A stretch of DNA of 64,000 nucleotides from Anaerobacillus sp. CMMVII. Lineage in GTDB: Bacteria; Bacillota; Bacilli; Bacillales; Anaerobacillaceae. Both the position numbers and the translations under genes were made by a program. A model generated the notes under the pieces. That model searched no databases. It was not told the DNA's origin and saw nothing but the letters and a program-made list of their open reading frames with translations. Below, piece after piece: positions 1 to 10,160 of the stretch. The stretch spans positions 1 through 64,000 of the forward strand of contig NZ_JACEHK010000012.1 of assembly GCF_025377685.1 (NCBI RefSeq), written 5' to 3'. Position 1 is the stretch's first letter; the number at the start of each line of letters is the position of its first letter.

Positions 1-62
1 CCTTTCATTCCCCTTTTTTTTACATAATTTTTTTGAAAATAATGTTACATTTCTAATTAATT

Positions 63-425
63 CTATGACTCAGTTTCTTTTTCTTGTCTTGCTGTCCATT
101 TTGATAGAAGAATTCGTCTAATTACCTGCAATATTATTGAACAAACGAACTCCAAAAGCAAAGATTGCAGCTAAGTATAAGTCTACACCAAGATGAACAC
201 CTAGAAAAGCTAAACTTGCAGCTAAAAGGATATTTGAGAAAAAACCGGTAACAAAGACATTTTCTTCAAACGTATTTTGTAAATGGGCCCTTATTCCTCC
301 AAATAGCGTATCCAGAGCTGCGAGTACTGCTATCGACAAGTAGCTTGTATATGCATCTGGTATTCTAAACTCCGTCCAAAACCCAGGAGAAGACCTATAA
401 GTAGCCCAATAACTGGCAACCACAT
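63..425 (-). CDS. sbp: Small basic membrane protein Sbp (DUF1290), frame interrupted twice
   Basis: Small membrane protein that closes the ylxW-ylxX-sbp string before ftsA in Bacillus; its function is not established. The core reads YLSIAVLAALDTLFGG, then GVHLGVDLYLAAIFAFGVRLF, both typical of the family. The start I chose is the ATG at 425, which gives MWLPVIGLLIGLL after a GGAGG site. From there one base is missing in the GGGTTTT run near 385, and an extra G near 125 hides the true C-terminus IRRILLSKWTARQ and the TAG at 63-65. Repaired length is about 120 aa, the usual family size. Both breaks look like sequencing errors. Confidence 0.85.
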
Positions 426-1121
426 GTTATGACTTCCTCCTTTACTGGCTGTAAATAACGGATTCTGAACGATTGATCGTATCCAGGTACCGTCGTGAAA
501 TTAATTGGTGTAGAAGTTAAACTTAAATTTTCAATGGCAAAATACTCTACAGATTGGGAGACAATCATCTCATGATGAAGCTTTTCTGCATCATTTGCTA
601 GTACTTTTACCTTTAAAGGTAAATTTGGAATCCTTCTAGCGTTAACATGCGTTACACCATTTACATCTCGAATTGCTGATGTAGAAATAAACCTTTGGTT
701 TCCGATTGCGATTTCTTTTGCATTGTATATATTCAACTCGTTAATTAAGATCCTTAATAAATGAGGTGGAACCTGTTGGGGTACGTAACCGAAGTCAGTA
801 TACATTGGTTTAATTTCAATGATAATCCCTTCCCCACTAACTGGGGTCAACCCGGCTCGTTCCTTTAAGCCATTTAATGCATCGATCATTACATCTTCTA
901 AGTTTTCTTTTTCCTGTAGCTGACTTAGTAATAAAAACTGTTTTTTCTATCTCTTGATTCAACTCTTGCTGTCTTTCTTTCTCAATCCTGAGATCTTGCT
1001 GTAGCTGTAATATATCTCGGGTATCTCGGATTACAGGTTCCTTTGTTGTCTTAAATTGAATCGCGACCATAAAACCAATGATTGTTGTTACAATTGCAAA
1101 AATGATCATCCTATCCTTCAT
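395..1121 (-). CDS. ylxX: DUF881 protein YlxX, one frameshift
   Basis: Second of two paralogous DUF881 proteins between divIB and sbp. It has an N-terminal membrane helix (FAIVTTIIGFMVAI), a coiled-coil stretch rich in E, K and Q, and an extracellular DUF881 domain ending at 395. The frame breaks near 931-937, where one extra base separates QELNQEIEKTVF from LLSQLQEKENLEDVMIDALNGL. I chose the ATG at 1121 because GAGGGTGA lies about 5 bases upstream; a GTG at 1130 overlapping the ylxW stop is possible. The 3-prime end overlaps the sbp start. The family role is unknown; its place in the division cluster suggests an envelope or division function. Confidence 0.8.
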
Positions 1122-1126
1122 TGGTT

Positions 1127-1828
1127 TCACCCTCTCTCTGATAAATAAGGATCCATGATAATCAAGTCCTTCTTTTCAATTTTCACTTCAATTTGATCAG
1201 AGAGTAATTGATCCCGTACACCACCAGGTAAATGCAAGGAGTCATGTAGCTTATCAGGATCTCCTATAGCAGTTATAACAAAAGGTGCAAAAGAAGTATT
1301 ACCGTCAATCCGTATAACAGGACCAACACACTGTATATACGATCTGTTTGAGATTCTTTGACCATTTACAGCAATTGCTTCAGCTTGAGTTACCAATAAC
1401 TCATGAATAACTGTTTGAATATGAAACTCATGAACAATATAAAAATTAGGATTTTCTCCTTCCGGTACGTAATGGGCATCCGTTAACGTAACCTCAATAC
1501 CTGGTCCCTTCACACCCACACTACCTGTTGCCATACGAAGTTTATCAAGATCTTCTACTAGATTAAAATAAGTACGTTCTTGGAAGGCTATTTCTTCCTC
1601 AATCGCAGTAATTTCTGCTTGGATAGCTCGTAATTCTTCAGATAAATTCCGGTTTACAGATTGTTCAAACAAAACCTGGTTTCGTAATTCATCTTCTTTT
1701 TTCCATTGTCTCTCGGTAATGACTTGACTATTCGGTGTTTCATTAGCAAATTGATACGATAGCGCAAGAATAAAACCCGTTATAATTAAGATAACAGAGA
1801 GAACGACATGATTACCCTTCACTTTCAA
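1127..1828 (-). CDS. ylxW: DUF881 protein YlxW
   Basis: DUF881 family protein, about 233 aa, directly after divIB. Order of parts: one N-terminal transmembrane helix (VVLSVILIITGFILALSY), a coiled coil with heptad-like ELRAIQAEITAIEEEIAF, then the DUF881 domain with GVKGPGIEVTLTDA. The longest frame starts at 1852 inside divIB. The TTG at 1828 is preferred because GAGGAGG lies 9 bases before it and it still overlaps the divIB stop, which suggests translational coupling. It ends at TGA 1127-1129, overlapping the possible GTG of ylxX. The biochemical function is not known. Confidence 0.8.
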   Translation of the reverse strand: MKVKGNHVVLSVILIITGFILALSYQFANETPNSQVITERQWKKEDELRNQVLFEQSVNRNLSEELRAIQAEITAIEEEIAFQERTYFNLVEDLDKLRMATGSVGVKGPGIEVTLTDAHYVPEGENPNFYIVHEFHIQTVIHELLVTQAEAIAVNGQRISNRSYIQCVGPVIRIDGNTSFAPFVITAIGDPDKLHDSLHLPGGVRDQLLSDQIEVKIEKKDLIIMDPYLSERG

Positions 1829-2594
1829 TTTCTTGTTCCTCCTCATTATCAAATTGTTCGAAATAAGGATTCATTTTCATATGGATAATCCCTTTAATAT
1901 TTGGATCTAATTCCTTAATAATTGCGGGATAAGAAGCAATTTTTTGAGAAAAATGTCGCACAGTCGAACTAACCTTAAAGCCATCATTCATGTAGAGAGT
2001 AATTCTTAAAGGATCTTCTGGTACAGGTGTGAAATAAATTTCTGAAATTCGATGAATTAAACTCTCAGGTAAATTACTTAATTCTGCCGCCATTTCTGCT
2101 AATTCCTCATCTATACTCCATCCAATTAATAAAGGCGCGTCTGTAGGAAAGCGCTTGACAGCCTTTTCCTCCTCAAGTATCATACCCGACTCCAAGATTG
2201 GATGGTTTTTCCCATCTACAACTAAGTACGCTACTCTTGCATATTCATTCACTTTAATTTGCAGAGTATTCGGAAATATGCGCTCAATCATGACATCGTT
2301 GATTTCGTGCAACTCTCTTAATTTCCCCTCTATCAATTCCTTATTAACTCCCCAAAAGCTTGTCCTTTCGTTAAGCCCACTAACAGTAATAATTGTCTCA
2401 TCAGATACATAACGATTGCCATCAATTCGTATATTCTTAACATCACTTAATGATGATTGGAAATAGATAACTGTAAGTAATAATACGAAAAAGAATGAAA
2501 GATAGAATATTAGCCGTCTATTTGAGCGTTGTTTTCGTTGAATTCTAAGCTTTGGAATTCGATCTTCAAGGGTTATCACCTTTTTTTGATCCAT
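1812..2594 (-). CDS. divIB: Cell division protein DivIB (FtsQ family)
   Basis: Bitopic division protein that joins the FtsL-DivIC complex at the septum. The 260-aa product has a basic cytoplasmic tail (about 1-25, with RIQRKQRSNRR), one membrane helix (LIFYLSFFFVLLLTVIYF) and an extracellular POTRA domain (VKNIRIDGNRYVSDETI, about 52-120), followed by the beta domain. An acidic tail (DNEEEQEIE) ends the protein. It follows murB after a 296-bp gap, so it may have its own promoter, and it overlaps ylxW. Length and order match the Bacillus protein. Confidence 0.92.
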   Translation of the reverse strand: MDQKKVITLEDRIPKLRIQRKQRSNRRLIFYLSFFFVLLLTVIYFQSSLSDVKNIRIDGNRYVSDETIITVSGLNERTSFWGVNKELIEGKLRELHEINDVMIERIFPNTLQIKVNEYARVAYLVVDGKNHPILESGMILEEEKAVKRFPTDAPLLIGWSIDEELAEMAAELSNLPESLIHRISEIYFTPVPEDPLRITLYMNDGFKVSSTVRHFSQKIASYPAIIKELDPNIKGIIHMKMNPYFEQFDNEEEQEIESEG

Positions 2595-2804
2595 AACAGC
2601 CTTCCTCCATTGTAAGCTATGTTAACTTATTATAAATGAGACTGAAGTCCTTATACTCCTGTCACTCGTCGTAAAACTTTAGGTTTATCCTTCCAATGAT
2701 GAAAATCAGATTTTTCAGTAGTACACTTCATGTTACATAGCAACAATATAATATTATCTTAGCTTCTATCTGTTTTGTAAACAAGTAATTACTTTGAAAT
2801 ACTT

Positions 2805-2834
2805 CAAAACGGCATACATTAATATGCCGTTTTG
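2805..2834. terminator. Perfect 12-bp hairpin between murB and divIB
   Basis: CAAAACGGCATA pairs perfectly with TATGCCGTTTTG around a CATTAA loop. In the direction of murB transcription the second arm ends in a short TTTT, so it can act as a weak terminator or as attenuation between murB and divIB. The rest of the 296-bp gap shows nothing I recognise. Confidence 0.6.
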
Positions 2835-2890
2835 CTAAAAGTAATTATATTACAATTAAATGTACCATAAATTATAAGTTTTTACACACT

Positions 2891-3793
2891 TCAATTTCCA
2901 ACTAATTCTACTTCAGTTTCCATCTCAACTTGAAATTTTCGATATACTTCTTTTTTAATATGATCTATTAGATTTAATACATCACTTGCTTTTGCACCGC
3001 CAACGTTCACAATAAAATTGGCGTGCATTGTTGAAACCTGAGCTCCACCGACTGTGTATCCTTTTAATCCTGCATCTTCAATTAGCTTTCCAGCATGATG
3101 AGGGAGAGGATTACGGAAAACACTCCCACAGCATGGATAGTCCCAAGGTTGAGTAGTTTTCCGATATTGCTTATTCTTTTGAATTTCAGCAATTATTTCT
3201 TCTCTGTTTCCTTTCTGCAAAAGGAAAATGGCTTCTAAACAAATACCGTGATCTCTTTGTAGTCTAGAAGTTCGATAGGAAAACTCCATCTCTGTGTTAC
3301 TATACCATTTCACAGTACCATCAGGATAAAGAACTCTAGCCTTTTGTAATATGTTTGAAATATCCGATTTATGTGCACCAGCATTCATGAAAACAGCACC
3401 ACCAACCGAACCGGGAATGCCTCCTGCAAACTCTAAGCCGGATAATCCCTGCTTACTTAATAGGGTAGCAAGTTTAATTAAAGAGAAACCTGCCCCCACC
3501 CTAACTTCTTCTCCATTTATTTCTAAATGGTCGATAGCATCGCTAATCTTAATAACTACCCCTTTAATCCCTTCGTCTGAAATCAAAAGGTTTGATCCCC
3601 GACCAATTATAAAAACGGGTACTTTACTTTCATTTGCGAGCTGAAGGGTAGTAATTAAACCCTCAATATCTTTAGGAATAACTAAAACCTCGGCTGGGCC
3701 GCCAATTTTCCATGTTGTATGGTTAGCCAAAAGCTCATTTTCCTTTAATAGGCCGACATTAGCTTCTTCTAGCCTTTTAAGAAGTCGCTCCAT
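2891..3793 (-). CDS. murB: UDP-N-acetylenolpyruvoylglucosamine reductase MurB
   Basis: Cytoplasmic FAD enzyme that reduces UDP-GlcNAc-enolpyruvate with NADPH to UDP-MurNAc. The 300-aa product carries the FAD-binding signature GRGSN (64-68), the [17 protein letters not shown] segment (about 123-139) and the catalytic-serine motif CCGSVFRNP (Ser about 224). A C-terminal glutamate region (ETEVEL) completes the active site. The compact length without the extra loop fits the type II enzymes of Gram-positives. It lies between murG and divIB as in B. subtilis, 170 bp after murG, and that gap contains a repeat remnant. Confidence 0.95.
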   Translation of the reverse strand: MERLLKRLEEANVGLLKENELLANHTTWKIGGPAEVLVIPKDIEGLITTLQLANESKVPVFIIGRGSNLLISDEGIKGVVIKISDAIDHLEINGEEVRVGAGFSLIKLATLLSKQGLSGLEFAGGIPGSVGGAVFMNAGAHKSDISNILQKARVLYPDGTVKWYSNTEMEFSYRTSRLQRDHGICLEAIFLLQKGNREEIIAEIQKNKQYRKTTQPWDYPCCGSVFRNPLPHHAGKLIEDAGLKGYTVGGAQVSTMHANFIVNVGGAKASDVLNLIDHIKKEVYRKFQVEMETEVELVGN

Positions 3794-3929
3794 ATTTATC
3801 CTCCATTCTTTTAAAAAACTATTTGAACATTGATTTGTTGTGTTTTTGTTGTTGGCTTAGCCACCTAAATTGAATAGGTCAAGCTAATAAAAATGTTAGC
3901 ACGTAATTGATTTTTACACTTCTCAACTT

Positions 3930-3960
3930 GCAAGAAGTAGCACTATTACGAAAAGAGCCT
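3930..3960. repeat. MITE-like family, right-end remnant
   Basis: ATTACGAAAAGAGCCT matches the right terminal repeat of the dispersed family whose best copy is at 53553-53742. The left end is not clear. It may lie near 3835, where TTTGTTGTG occurs, but the sequence is too worn to fix the edge. The copy sits 4 bp from the murG stop codon. Confidence 0.5.
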
Positions 3961-3963
3961 CTA

Positions 3964-5052
3964 TTAAGTAAGTTGCTTCATTAATTCATACATGTTTTTT
4001 CCTGCTTCTGGCATACCTTGTTTTAAAGCAGCTTTATGCATTTGTTGCCAATTCGCTTCATTAAGTAATATATTGTCGATTTCCTTTAACAAAATGTCTC
4101 CTGACATTTCTTTTTCTAATTTAAGAACCGCAGCACCATGATCACTTAAAGCTCTAGCATTTTTCTCTTGGTGATTATTCGTTACATACGGACTCGGAAT
4201 TAATATACTTGGCAAGCCGATGGCAGTTATCTCGGCTAAAGTTGTAGCCCCTGCACGTGCGACAATTAAATCAACATTTTTAAGGACTTCTGGCATATTA
4301 TGAATGAATGGTTCAATTCTCATATTAGCTGGGTTGCCTTGCTCCTCTACTTTTGCCATAACATTGTCATAATGCACTTCTCCAGTAACATATAAAAATT
4401 GATAGTCTCTAGTTGCTGCTTCCTTTAAAACATTTAAGAAAGCCTCATTAATTGGTCTAGCACCTCTACTACCACCAACTATTAAGACTGTTTTTTTATG
4501 TCTATTTAACCCCATCTCAGTTAAACGATCTTTTTCAGCCACGATTGCTGCTTCAGTTGCCCTAGGGTTACCAGTATATACAACTTTCTCTTTTGGGAAA
4601 AAGGATTGTGATTCCTTAAACGAAATAGCTACTTTATCGACGTATTTGCTTAAAAATTTATTTGTTAAACCGGGGACACTATTTTGTTCATGAACAATCG
4701 TTGCAATCTTTAATTTTGCTGCTGCATAAACAACAGGCCCACAAACATAACCTCCAGTTCCAATAACAATGTCTGGTTTAAACTCCTTGATTAATTGCTT
4801 TGAGCGGGAAACACCTTGAAAAAACCGGATGATTGTCTTTACATTATCAAGTGACAATTTCCGTTTAAATCCGGTAATATTAATAGTCTTAAAGGGAATT
4901 TTTTCCCTTTTTACTAACGTGCTTTCTAGCCCCTTTTCTGTTCCTATATATAAAAACTCCGCATTTGGTTCTGTTTTCTTAATTTCTTTAATAAGAGCTA
5001 ATGCAGGATAAATATGTCCACCTGTCCCGCCACCACTAACAATAACTTTCAT
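3964..5052 (-). CDS. murG: UDP-GlcNAc:undecaprenyl-PP-MurNAc-pentapeptide transferase MurG
   Basis: Peripheral membrane GT-B glycosyltransferase that converts lipid I to lipid II. The 362-aa product opens with the glycine-rich loop [11 protein letters not shown] (7-17), contains the second G-loop [12 protein letters not shown] (about 193-203) and the nucleotide-sugar site near [11 protein letters not shown] and [12 protein letters not shown]. It follows spoVE, but a strong hairpin at 5138-5160 lies between them, so murG may depend on read-through or on its own promoter. The start has a GGAGGTGCG-type site upstream. Confidence 0.95.
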   Translation of the reverse strand: MKVIVSGGGTGGHIYPALALIKEIKKTEPNAEFLYIGTEKGLESTLVKREKIPFKTINITGFKRKLSLDNVKTIIRFFQGVSRSKQLIKEFKPDIVIGTGGYVCGPVVYAAAKLKIATIVHEQNSVPGLTNKFLSKYVDKVAISFKESQSFFPKEKVVYTGNPRATEAAIVAEKDRLTEMGLNRHKKTVLIVGGSRGARPINEAFLNVLKEAATRDYQFLYVTGEVHYDNVMAKVEEQGNPANMRIEPFIHNMPEVLKNVDLIVARAGATTLAEITAIGLPSILIPSPYVTNNHQEKNARALSDHGAAVLKLEKEMSGDILLKEIDNILLNEANWQQMHKAALKQGMPEAGKNMYELMKQLT

Positions 5053-5137
5053 TTATACACGCACCTCCATTTGAAAAGAAAATCTTTTCATCTCTCCATT
5101 ATATCTTAAATTACTAGTAAATATCACATTTAAATAG

Positions 5138-5160
5138 AAAAAAGCCCTACTATTTAGGGC
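5138..5160 (-). terminator. Rho-independent terminator after spoVE
   Basis: On the minus strand GCCCTA pairs with TAGGGC around a 5-base loop and is followed by six T residues. It lies between spoVE and murG, so it divides the cell-wall operon. Confidence 0.7.
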
Positions 5161-5164
5161 GAAA

Positions 5165-5269
5165 GTAAAATCTAACATGTACGATGTAGGATGTAAAATG
5201 TAAAGTGCTAAAAGTTAAGCTTCGGAGCTAACTCTCTAAAAATTCTACATTCTTAATTCTACATTACAC
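5165..5269. repeat. Structured AT-rich intergenic repeat
   Basis: About 100 bp of imperfect inverted sequence: AGTTAAGCTTCGGAGCTAACT forms a hairpin, flanked by TCTAACATGTACGATGTAGG on one side and ATTCTACATTCTTAATTC on the other. Related wording (AAGCTTCGAAG, ATTCTACATT) recurs at 30345-30405 before coaD. It may act as part of the spoVE 3-prime structure. Confidence 0.45.
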
Positions 5270-6369
5270 TCAATATCTTGCATATCTACTAACATTCAGC
5301 AATACTCCAACTGCAACAAGCATTAAGGTTAGTGATGACCCACCATAGCTTAAAAATGGTAAGGTGATGCCTGTAACTGGCATGAGACCAATAACAACAC
5401 CAATATTAATCATCACTTGAATAGCGATCATACCGATAATACCAATAGCGAGCAAGCTTCCAAATAGATCTTGGGCACCAAGGGCCACACGGATCCCCCG
5501 CCAAAGTAAAATACTAAACAATAGAATAACAAACGTACCTCCAATAAAGCCGAGCTCCTCAGAAAGAATGGCAAAGATAAAGTCTGTTTGCGGTTCAGGA
5601 AGGTAAAAAAACTTTTGACGACTTTCCCCTAAACCTAGCCCCATTAAACCTCCAGGACCTATAGCATACAATGACTGGATAATTTGAAATCCACTTCCTA
5701 ATGGATCTGACCATGGATCTAAAAACGAAGTAATCCGTTTTATACGATACGGTGCTGAGATGATTAATGCAGCAAGTCCACCTAAACCTAGCAACCCTAA
5801 ACCAACAAAGTGGCTCGTCTTTGCTCCTGATACATAGATCATGACAATACAGGTGCCTACCATAACAGCACCAGTTCCTAAATCTGGTTGAAGCATAATT
5901 AACCCGAAAGCCAACATGACTAACGAAAGCGAGGGGAGTAAACCTTGCTTAAATTTGGTGATTTTCTTTGATTTTCAGATAGATATTTTGCAAGAAAAGC
6001 AATCATTGCAAATTTCATAAATTCCGAAGGTTGAATAGAAAAAGCACCAACCCCTAACCAACTTCGGGCCCCACCTCTCACTAATCCTACACCGGGGATA
6101 AGAACAATAATAAGTAAAATAAAGCAAATGATTACAATCAATTTTGCATGTTTACGCCAAACCCAATAATCAACATTCATAATTGTAAACATAGCTATAA
6201 CCCCTAGTCCTGCAAAGAACAACTGTCGTTTCGCAAAGAAGAATGAATCATCAAACTTATATGTTGCCCAAACAGCACTAGCACTATAAACCATAATCAT
6301 ACCTACAGTTAGCAAAGCTAGAGTTGTAATAATTAAAACAAAGTCTGGTGTAGATTTCGTTTTAGGCAA
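5270..6369 (-). CDS. spoVE: Stage V sporulation SEDS glycosyltransferase SpoVE, one frameshift
   Basis: Polytopic SEDS-family peptidoglycan polymerase used for spore cortex synthesis, acting with the transpeptidase SpoVD encoded in the same cluster. Recognisable segments are YSASAVWATYKFDDSFFF, GVGAFSIQPSEFMK, LGSGFQIIQSLYAIGPGG, LPEPQTDFIFAILSEELGF and the C-terminus VLLNVSRYARY. These match SpoVE rather than FtsW. The frame breaks near 5962, where one A is missing on the coding strand; adding it restores NQRKITKFKQGLLPSLSLVM and about 366 aa. I chose TTG at 6369, with GAGGTG 7 bases upstream, over the ATG at 6384, which overlaps that site. The break is probably a sequencing error. Confidence 0.9.
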
Positions 6370-6448
6370 TATGGAACACCTCATTCATTTTGAATTTGGG
6401 CAAGCCCCTATTACCTATATCTATGCCTCGGGTAGGAAAACATGTCCT

Positions 6449-7804
6449 TTATTTTGCTAATTTATAAACTGCTTCAATAAAGGTCTCTCCTCTTTCTTCA
6501 AATGTTTTAAATTGGTCCCAACTAGCACACGCGGGTGAAAGTAATATGACGTCGCCACTCTCAGAATACTGATAAGCCAAATTCACTGCTTCGGTAACAT
6601 TATTAACGATTTTGATAAATGTCAACCCTGCTTTCACGGCTGCTCGTTCAAGCTTCGGTGCAGTTTCACCATATAGAACGATTCCTTTTAACTTTTTTAA
6701 GTCAGGAATTAATTCATCAAATTCATTTCCACGATCTAAACCACCTGCAAGAAGAATTACAGGTTGCGTGAAAGCTGTAATAGCAACCTTTGTTGCTAAC
6801 ATATTTGTTGCTTTAGAATCATTATAGAATTTCCGATCATTAATCTCTGTTACAAATTGGGTTCGATGTTTTACACCTGCAAAGGTGGAAAGCACTTCAA
6901 CAATTTGTGAAGTAGTAGCGCCAGCTAACTTGGCAGCACAAATAGCAGCTAAAATATTTTCTAAATTATGAGCACCAGGAAGAACAACTTTTTCTAATGA
7001 AATGATTTCTTCGTTTTGGAAATAAATACAATTATTTTCAATATAAGCTCCATTCTCGACTTTTTTCTTAACAGAGAAGAGAACTTTTGTACCTAATGCT
7101 TTTTCAGATAGCATCATAACTTCTAGATCATCTTCATTTACGACACAGAAATCTACTGAAGTTAGGTTTTCAAAGATTTTTGCTTTAGCTAATCCATAAT
7201 CGTTTCTCGTTCCATGATAGTCTAGGTGAGCATCAAATAAATTTAAGAAAACGGCAATTTTCGGGTGAAACTCTCTAGTGCCCATTAGCTGAAAACTTGA
7301 AACTTCTGTAACAAGAATATTCTCAGCCGTTGCATTTTCTGCAACTTCACAAGAAACTGTACCAATATTTCCTGCGAGTAAAGGAACTCTTTTGCTTTCC
7401 TTTAGCATTTCGTAAATAAGAGTTGTTGTGGTTGTTTTACCATTTGAACCAGTTATTGCGATCATTTCAGCTTCTGATATGATTGAAGCTATTTCAATTT
7501 CTGTCACGACAGAAATTCCTTTTTCCAACGCTTTTTGAATTAAAGGGTTAGAATAAGGAATTCCTGGGTTTTTTACAACTAAATCAAATTTTCTATCCAT
7601 AATTTCTAAAGGGTGTCCGCCACAGATCACCTCAATACCAAGTTCTTGAAGTTCAAGAGCCTGTGGGTTTTCTGCTAATGGCTTGTAATCATTGACAATT
7701 ACTTCAGCTCCAAGCTTATGTAAAAGCTTACCAGCAGCTAAACCACTTTTAGCTAGGCCAACAACCAGAATTACTTTACCGTTAAAATACGTAGTATTCT
7801 TCAT
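6449..7804 (-). CDS. murD: UDP-N-acetylmuramoylalanine-D-glutamate ligase MurD
   Basis: Cytoplasmic ATP-dependent ligase that adds D-glutamate to UDP-MurNAc-L-Ala. The 451-aa product starts at the ATG at 7804 ([21 protein letters not shown]), two bases after the mraY stop. The longer frame to 7885 is an overlap artefact. It has the N-terminal Rossmann-like UDP-binding domain, the ATP loop [11 protein letters not shown] (about 118-127), the central motif HRTQFV and the C-terminal NDSKATN segment. It is coupled to mraY and is followed by spoVE after 79 bp. Confidence 0.95.
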   Translation of the reverse strand: MKNTTYFNGKVILVVGLAKSGLAAGKLLHKLGAEVIVNDYKPLAENPQALELQELGIEVICGGHPLEIMDRKFDLVVKNPGIPYSNPLIQKALEKGISVVTEIEIASIISEAEMIAITGSNGKTTTTTLIYEMLKESKRVPLLAGNIGTVSCEVAENATAENILVTEVSSFQLMGTREFHPKIAVFLNLFDAHLDYHGTRNDYGLAKAKIFENLTSVDFCVVNEDDLEVMMLSEKALGTKVLFSVKKKVENGAYIENNCIYFQNEEIISLEKVVLPGAHNLENILAAICAAKLAGATTSQIVEVLSTFAGVKHRTQFVTEINDRKFYNDSKATNMLATKVAITAFTQPVILLAGGLDRGNEFDELIPDLKKLKGIVLYGETAPKLERAAVKAGLTFIKIVNNVTEAVNLAYQYSESGDVILLSPACASWDQFKTFEERGETFIEAVYKLAK

Positions 7805-7806
7805 CT

Positions 7807-8781
7807 CTACATCCACACCTCTAAGTAAATTCCTAGTACTGCAAATACTAGCCCAACTAGCCAAAAAGTAACGACTACACGCCATTCAGACCATCCAGAC
7901 AATTCATAATGGTGATGCAGGGGGCTCATTTTAAATACACGTTTCCCTGTAGTCTTAAAGGAAATTACTTGAATGATAACAGAAAGGGTTTCAATTACAA
8001 AAACGCCACCAATAATCACCAGTAAAATTTCCATTTTTGTTAAAATAGCTACTGCAGCAATCGCTCCACCTAAAGCGAGAGAACCAGTATCTCCCATAAA
8101 TACTTTTGCGGGGTGAGCATTAAAAACTAAAAATCCTAGCACGCCACCAACCACCGCCGCGCAAAACATAGCAATATCCATTTGTTCTGCACTAAAGGCA
8201 ATAATTGCAAATGCTCCAAAAGCGATAGCCGCTGTTCCGGCAAGCAAACCATCTAAGCCGTCTGTTAAGTTGACGGCATTAGAAGCACCGACAAGCATGA
8301 CAACGATTAATACTAAATATAATACTCCAATATCGATACCTACATCTGTTCCAGGAATCGCTATTACGGTTGAAAAGTTTAACTGTTTAATCACGATATA
8401 AAAGATAGTAGCGATAATTAACTGACCAACTAATTTTTGTTTTGAAGTTAGACCTAGATTTCGTTTTAAGACTACCTTTATAAAATCATCTAAAAATCCT
8501 AAAAGACCAAAACCAACTGTTACCAATAGCAACAAATAAATCTCCGTTGAAAGACTGTCAAATTGTCCCACCATAATCAATGTCGTAATGACAATTGAAA
8601 ACAAAATCATAACTCCACCCATTGTAGGCGTACCACTCTTTTTTTGGTGAGATTTAGGTCCTTCTTCCCTTATACTTTGACCAAATTTCAATCTCCTTAA
8701 AAAGGGAATAATTATCGGAGACAATATCACTGATATTAAAAATGAAACAACTAGTGTAATAACCATTAATTTCTCAGGCAT
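7807..8781 (-). CDS. mraY: Phospho-MurNAc-pentapeptide transferase MraY
   Basis: Integral membrane enzyme with about ten helices that transfers phospho-MurNAc-pentapeptide to undecaprenyl phosphate, forming lipid I. The 324-aa product contains the loop [14 protein letters not shown] (43-56), the catalytic Asp pair LGFLDD (about 98-99), NLTDGLDGL (171-179), [12 protein letters not shown] and the basic [11 protein letters not shown] loop. It is preceded by murF with a short gap and is translationally close to murD. Confidence 0.96.
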   Translation of the reverse strand: MPEKLMVITLVVSFLISVILSPIIIPFLRRLKFGQSIREEGPKSHQKKSGTPTMGGVMILFSIVITTLIMVGQFDSLSTEIYLLLLVTVGFGLLGFLDDFIKVVLKRNLGLTSKQKLVGQLIIATIFYIVIKQLNFSTVIAIPGTDVGIDIGVLYLVLIVVMLVGASNAVNLTDGLDGLLAGTAAIAFGAFAIIAFSAEQMDIAMFCAAVVGGVLGFLVFNAHPAKVFMGDTGSLALGGAIAAVAILTKMEILLVIIGGVFVIETLSVIIQVISFKTTGKRVFKMSPLHHHYELSGWSEWRVVVTFWLVGLVFAVLGIYLEVWM

Positions 8782-8798
8782 AACCCAATCCCCCTTTC

Positions 8799-10160
8799 CT
8801 AGCTATATAGGTCTTTGGTGATCGTTTCTAACTTCATTCCTCGTGAAGCTTTAATAAGAACGATACTTCCATTATCCAATAAAGGTAATAAATTTTCTTT
8901 TACATCTTCTTTTGTTTTATACGAGCTTACTACTATTTTATCGTTGTTATGCTCTAATAATGCCTCCGCAATCCATTTTCCTAGTTCACCTACTGTGAAA
9001 AGATGAGTAATTGGTGAAGAAATTACATTTGCTACTGAGCGATGAAGCTCTCGCTCATCTTCCCCTAACTCATACATATCACCAAGCACTAGAATTCTTT
9101 TCTTAAAACCATGTAGTTGTTTTATGGTTTCAATTGCCGCTTTCATCGATGTAGGACTAGAATTATATGCGTCATTAATAATTGTAGAGTTATTAATTCC
9201 TTGTTTTTTCTCCATTCTCATTCCAGTTAGGACACAATTTTCTAAACCTATTTGAATCCTATGCTCGTTTATACCTAAATATTTACCTACAGCTATTGCA
9301 TATGTTGAATTTTTAATATTATGCTTCCCTAGTAAATTAAGGGTATATTGTTCCTGATTATTAATGGAAAAATTAGTCACATCGGCTGATTGGTCTACAT
9401 TTGTAATCTGAAAGTCATTAGCACTGCCATAACCACATGTTAATACGGATAAATGGTCTTTGTTGGTTAACAAAGGTTCATCACCATCGATAATCAAAAC
9501 GCCTTTATCTTTTAGCCCATCAACAATTTCTAATTTCGCTTTGGCAATTCCCTCGCGACTACCCAATTGCTCGATATGTGATTCACCAATGTTCGTAATT
9601 ATCGCCAAATCAGGCTTAGCTAGGTTACTTAAGTGAGATATCTCACCAAAGTTATTCATACCCATCTCAAGAATAGCAACCTCACAATCAGTTGGCATAG
9701 CCAAAATCGTCAAAGGCAACCCAATGTGATTATTGTAGTTTCCGGCTGTTTTATGAGTTTTAAAAGATGTAGATAAAACTGCATCAATTAGATCTTTCGT
9801 AGTTGTTTTTCCATTACTTCCTGTAACACCAATCACTTTAGGTGCGATTTTTTGCAAGTACTTCTTTGCCAGTTGCTCTAATGCCTTTAGGGTATCCTTC
9901 ACATAAAATATTGGGAAGCTTTCATCCAACCCATCAGGTAGTTTTTTTCCGTCTTCCCACAAAGCAGCAATTGCACCCTTTTCAATCGCACCCTGTAAAA
10001 AAGAATGTCCGTCAAAACGCTCACCTATAATAGGTATAAATAAACCATTTTCCACTGCGTTTCGGCTATCAATAAAAACTTCATCAATTCTCATATCCTC
10101 GTCCACAGTACCATGACAATTTAGTGCAATTTCTTTGACTAAGTGGATATTAAAGCTCAC
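8799..10160 (-). CDS. murF: UDP-MurNAc-tripeptide D-alanyl-D-alanine ligase MurF
   Basis: Cytoplasmic Mur ligase that adds D-Ala-D-Ala to UDP-MurNAc-tripeptide. The 453-aa product has an N-terminal substrate domain with [15 protein letters not shown], the ATP loop [13 protein letters not shown] (about 111-123) and the central [12 protein letters not shown] and [14 protein letters not shown] motifs of the family. It begins with GTG at 10160, overlapping the last 11 bases of murE, with AAGGAG about ten bases upstream. The overlap points to coupled translation. Confidence 0.95.
   Translation of the reverse strand: MSFNIHLVKEIALNCHGTVDEDMRIDEVFIDSRNAVENGLFIPIIGERFDGHSFLQGAIEKGAIAALWEDGKKLPDGLDESFPIFYVKDTLKALEQLAKKYLQKIAPKVIGVTGSNGKTTTKDLIDAVLSTSFKTHKTAGNYNNHIGLPLTILAMPTDCEVAILEMGMNNFGEISHLSNLAKPDLAIITNIGESHIEQLGSREGIAKAKLEIVDGLKDKGVLIIDGDEPLLTNKDHLSVLTCGYGSANDFQITNVDQSADVTNFSINNQEQYTLNLLGKHNIKNSTYAIAVGKYLGINEHRIQIGLENCVLTGMRMEKKQGINNSTIINDAYNSSPTSMKAAIETIKQLHGFKKRILVLGDMYELGEDERELHRSVANVISSPITHLFTVGELGKWIAEALLEHNNDKIVVSSYKTKEDVKENLLPLLDNGSIVLIKASRGMKLETITKDLYS

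Noticed and set aside
1-62. Start of ftsA at the left edge (ATG at 6-8, minus strand)
   Set aside because: Only two codons would be visible and the AAGGGGA site is too close to the ATG to decide.
2640-2800. Riboswitch or T-box leader before divIB
   Set aside because: No conserved T-box, specifier loop or known aptamer motif; only a simple hairpin at 2805-2834.
5270-6369. spoVE as a true pseudogene
   Set aside because: Only one base is missing in an A-run, all SEDS motifs are intact, and neighbouring essential genes show the same kind of break.
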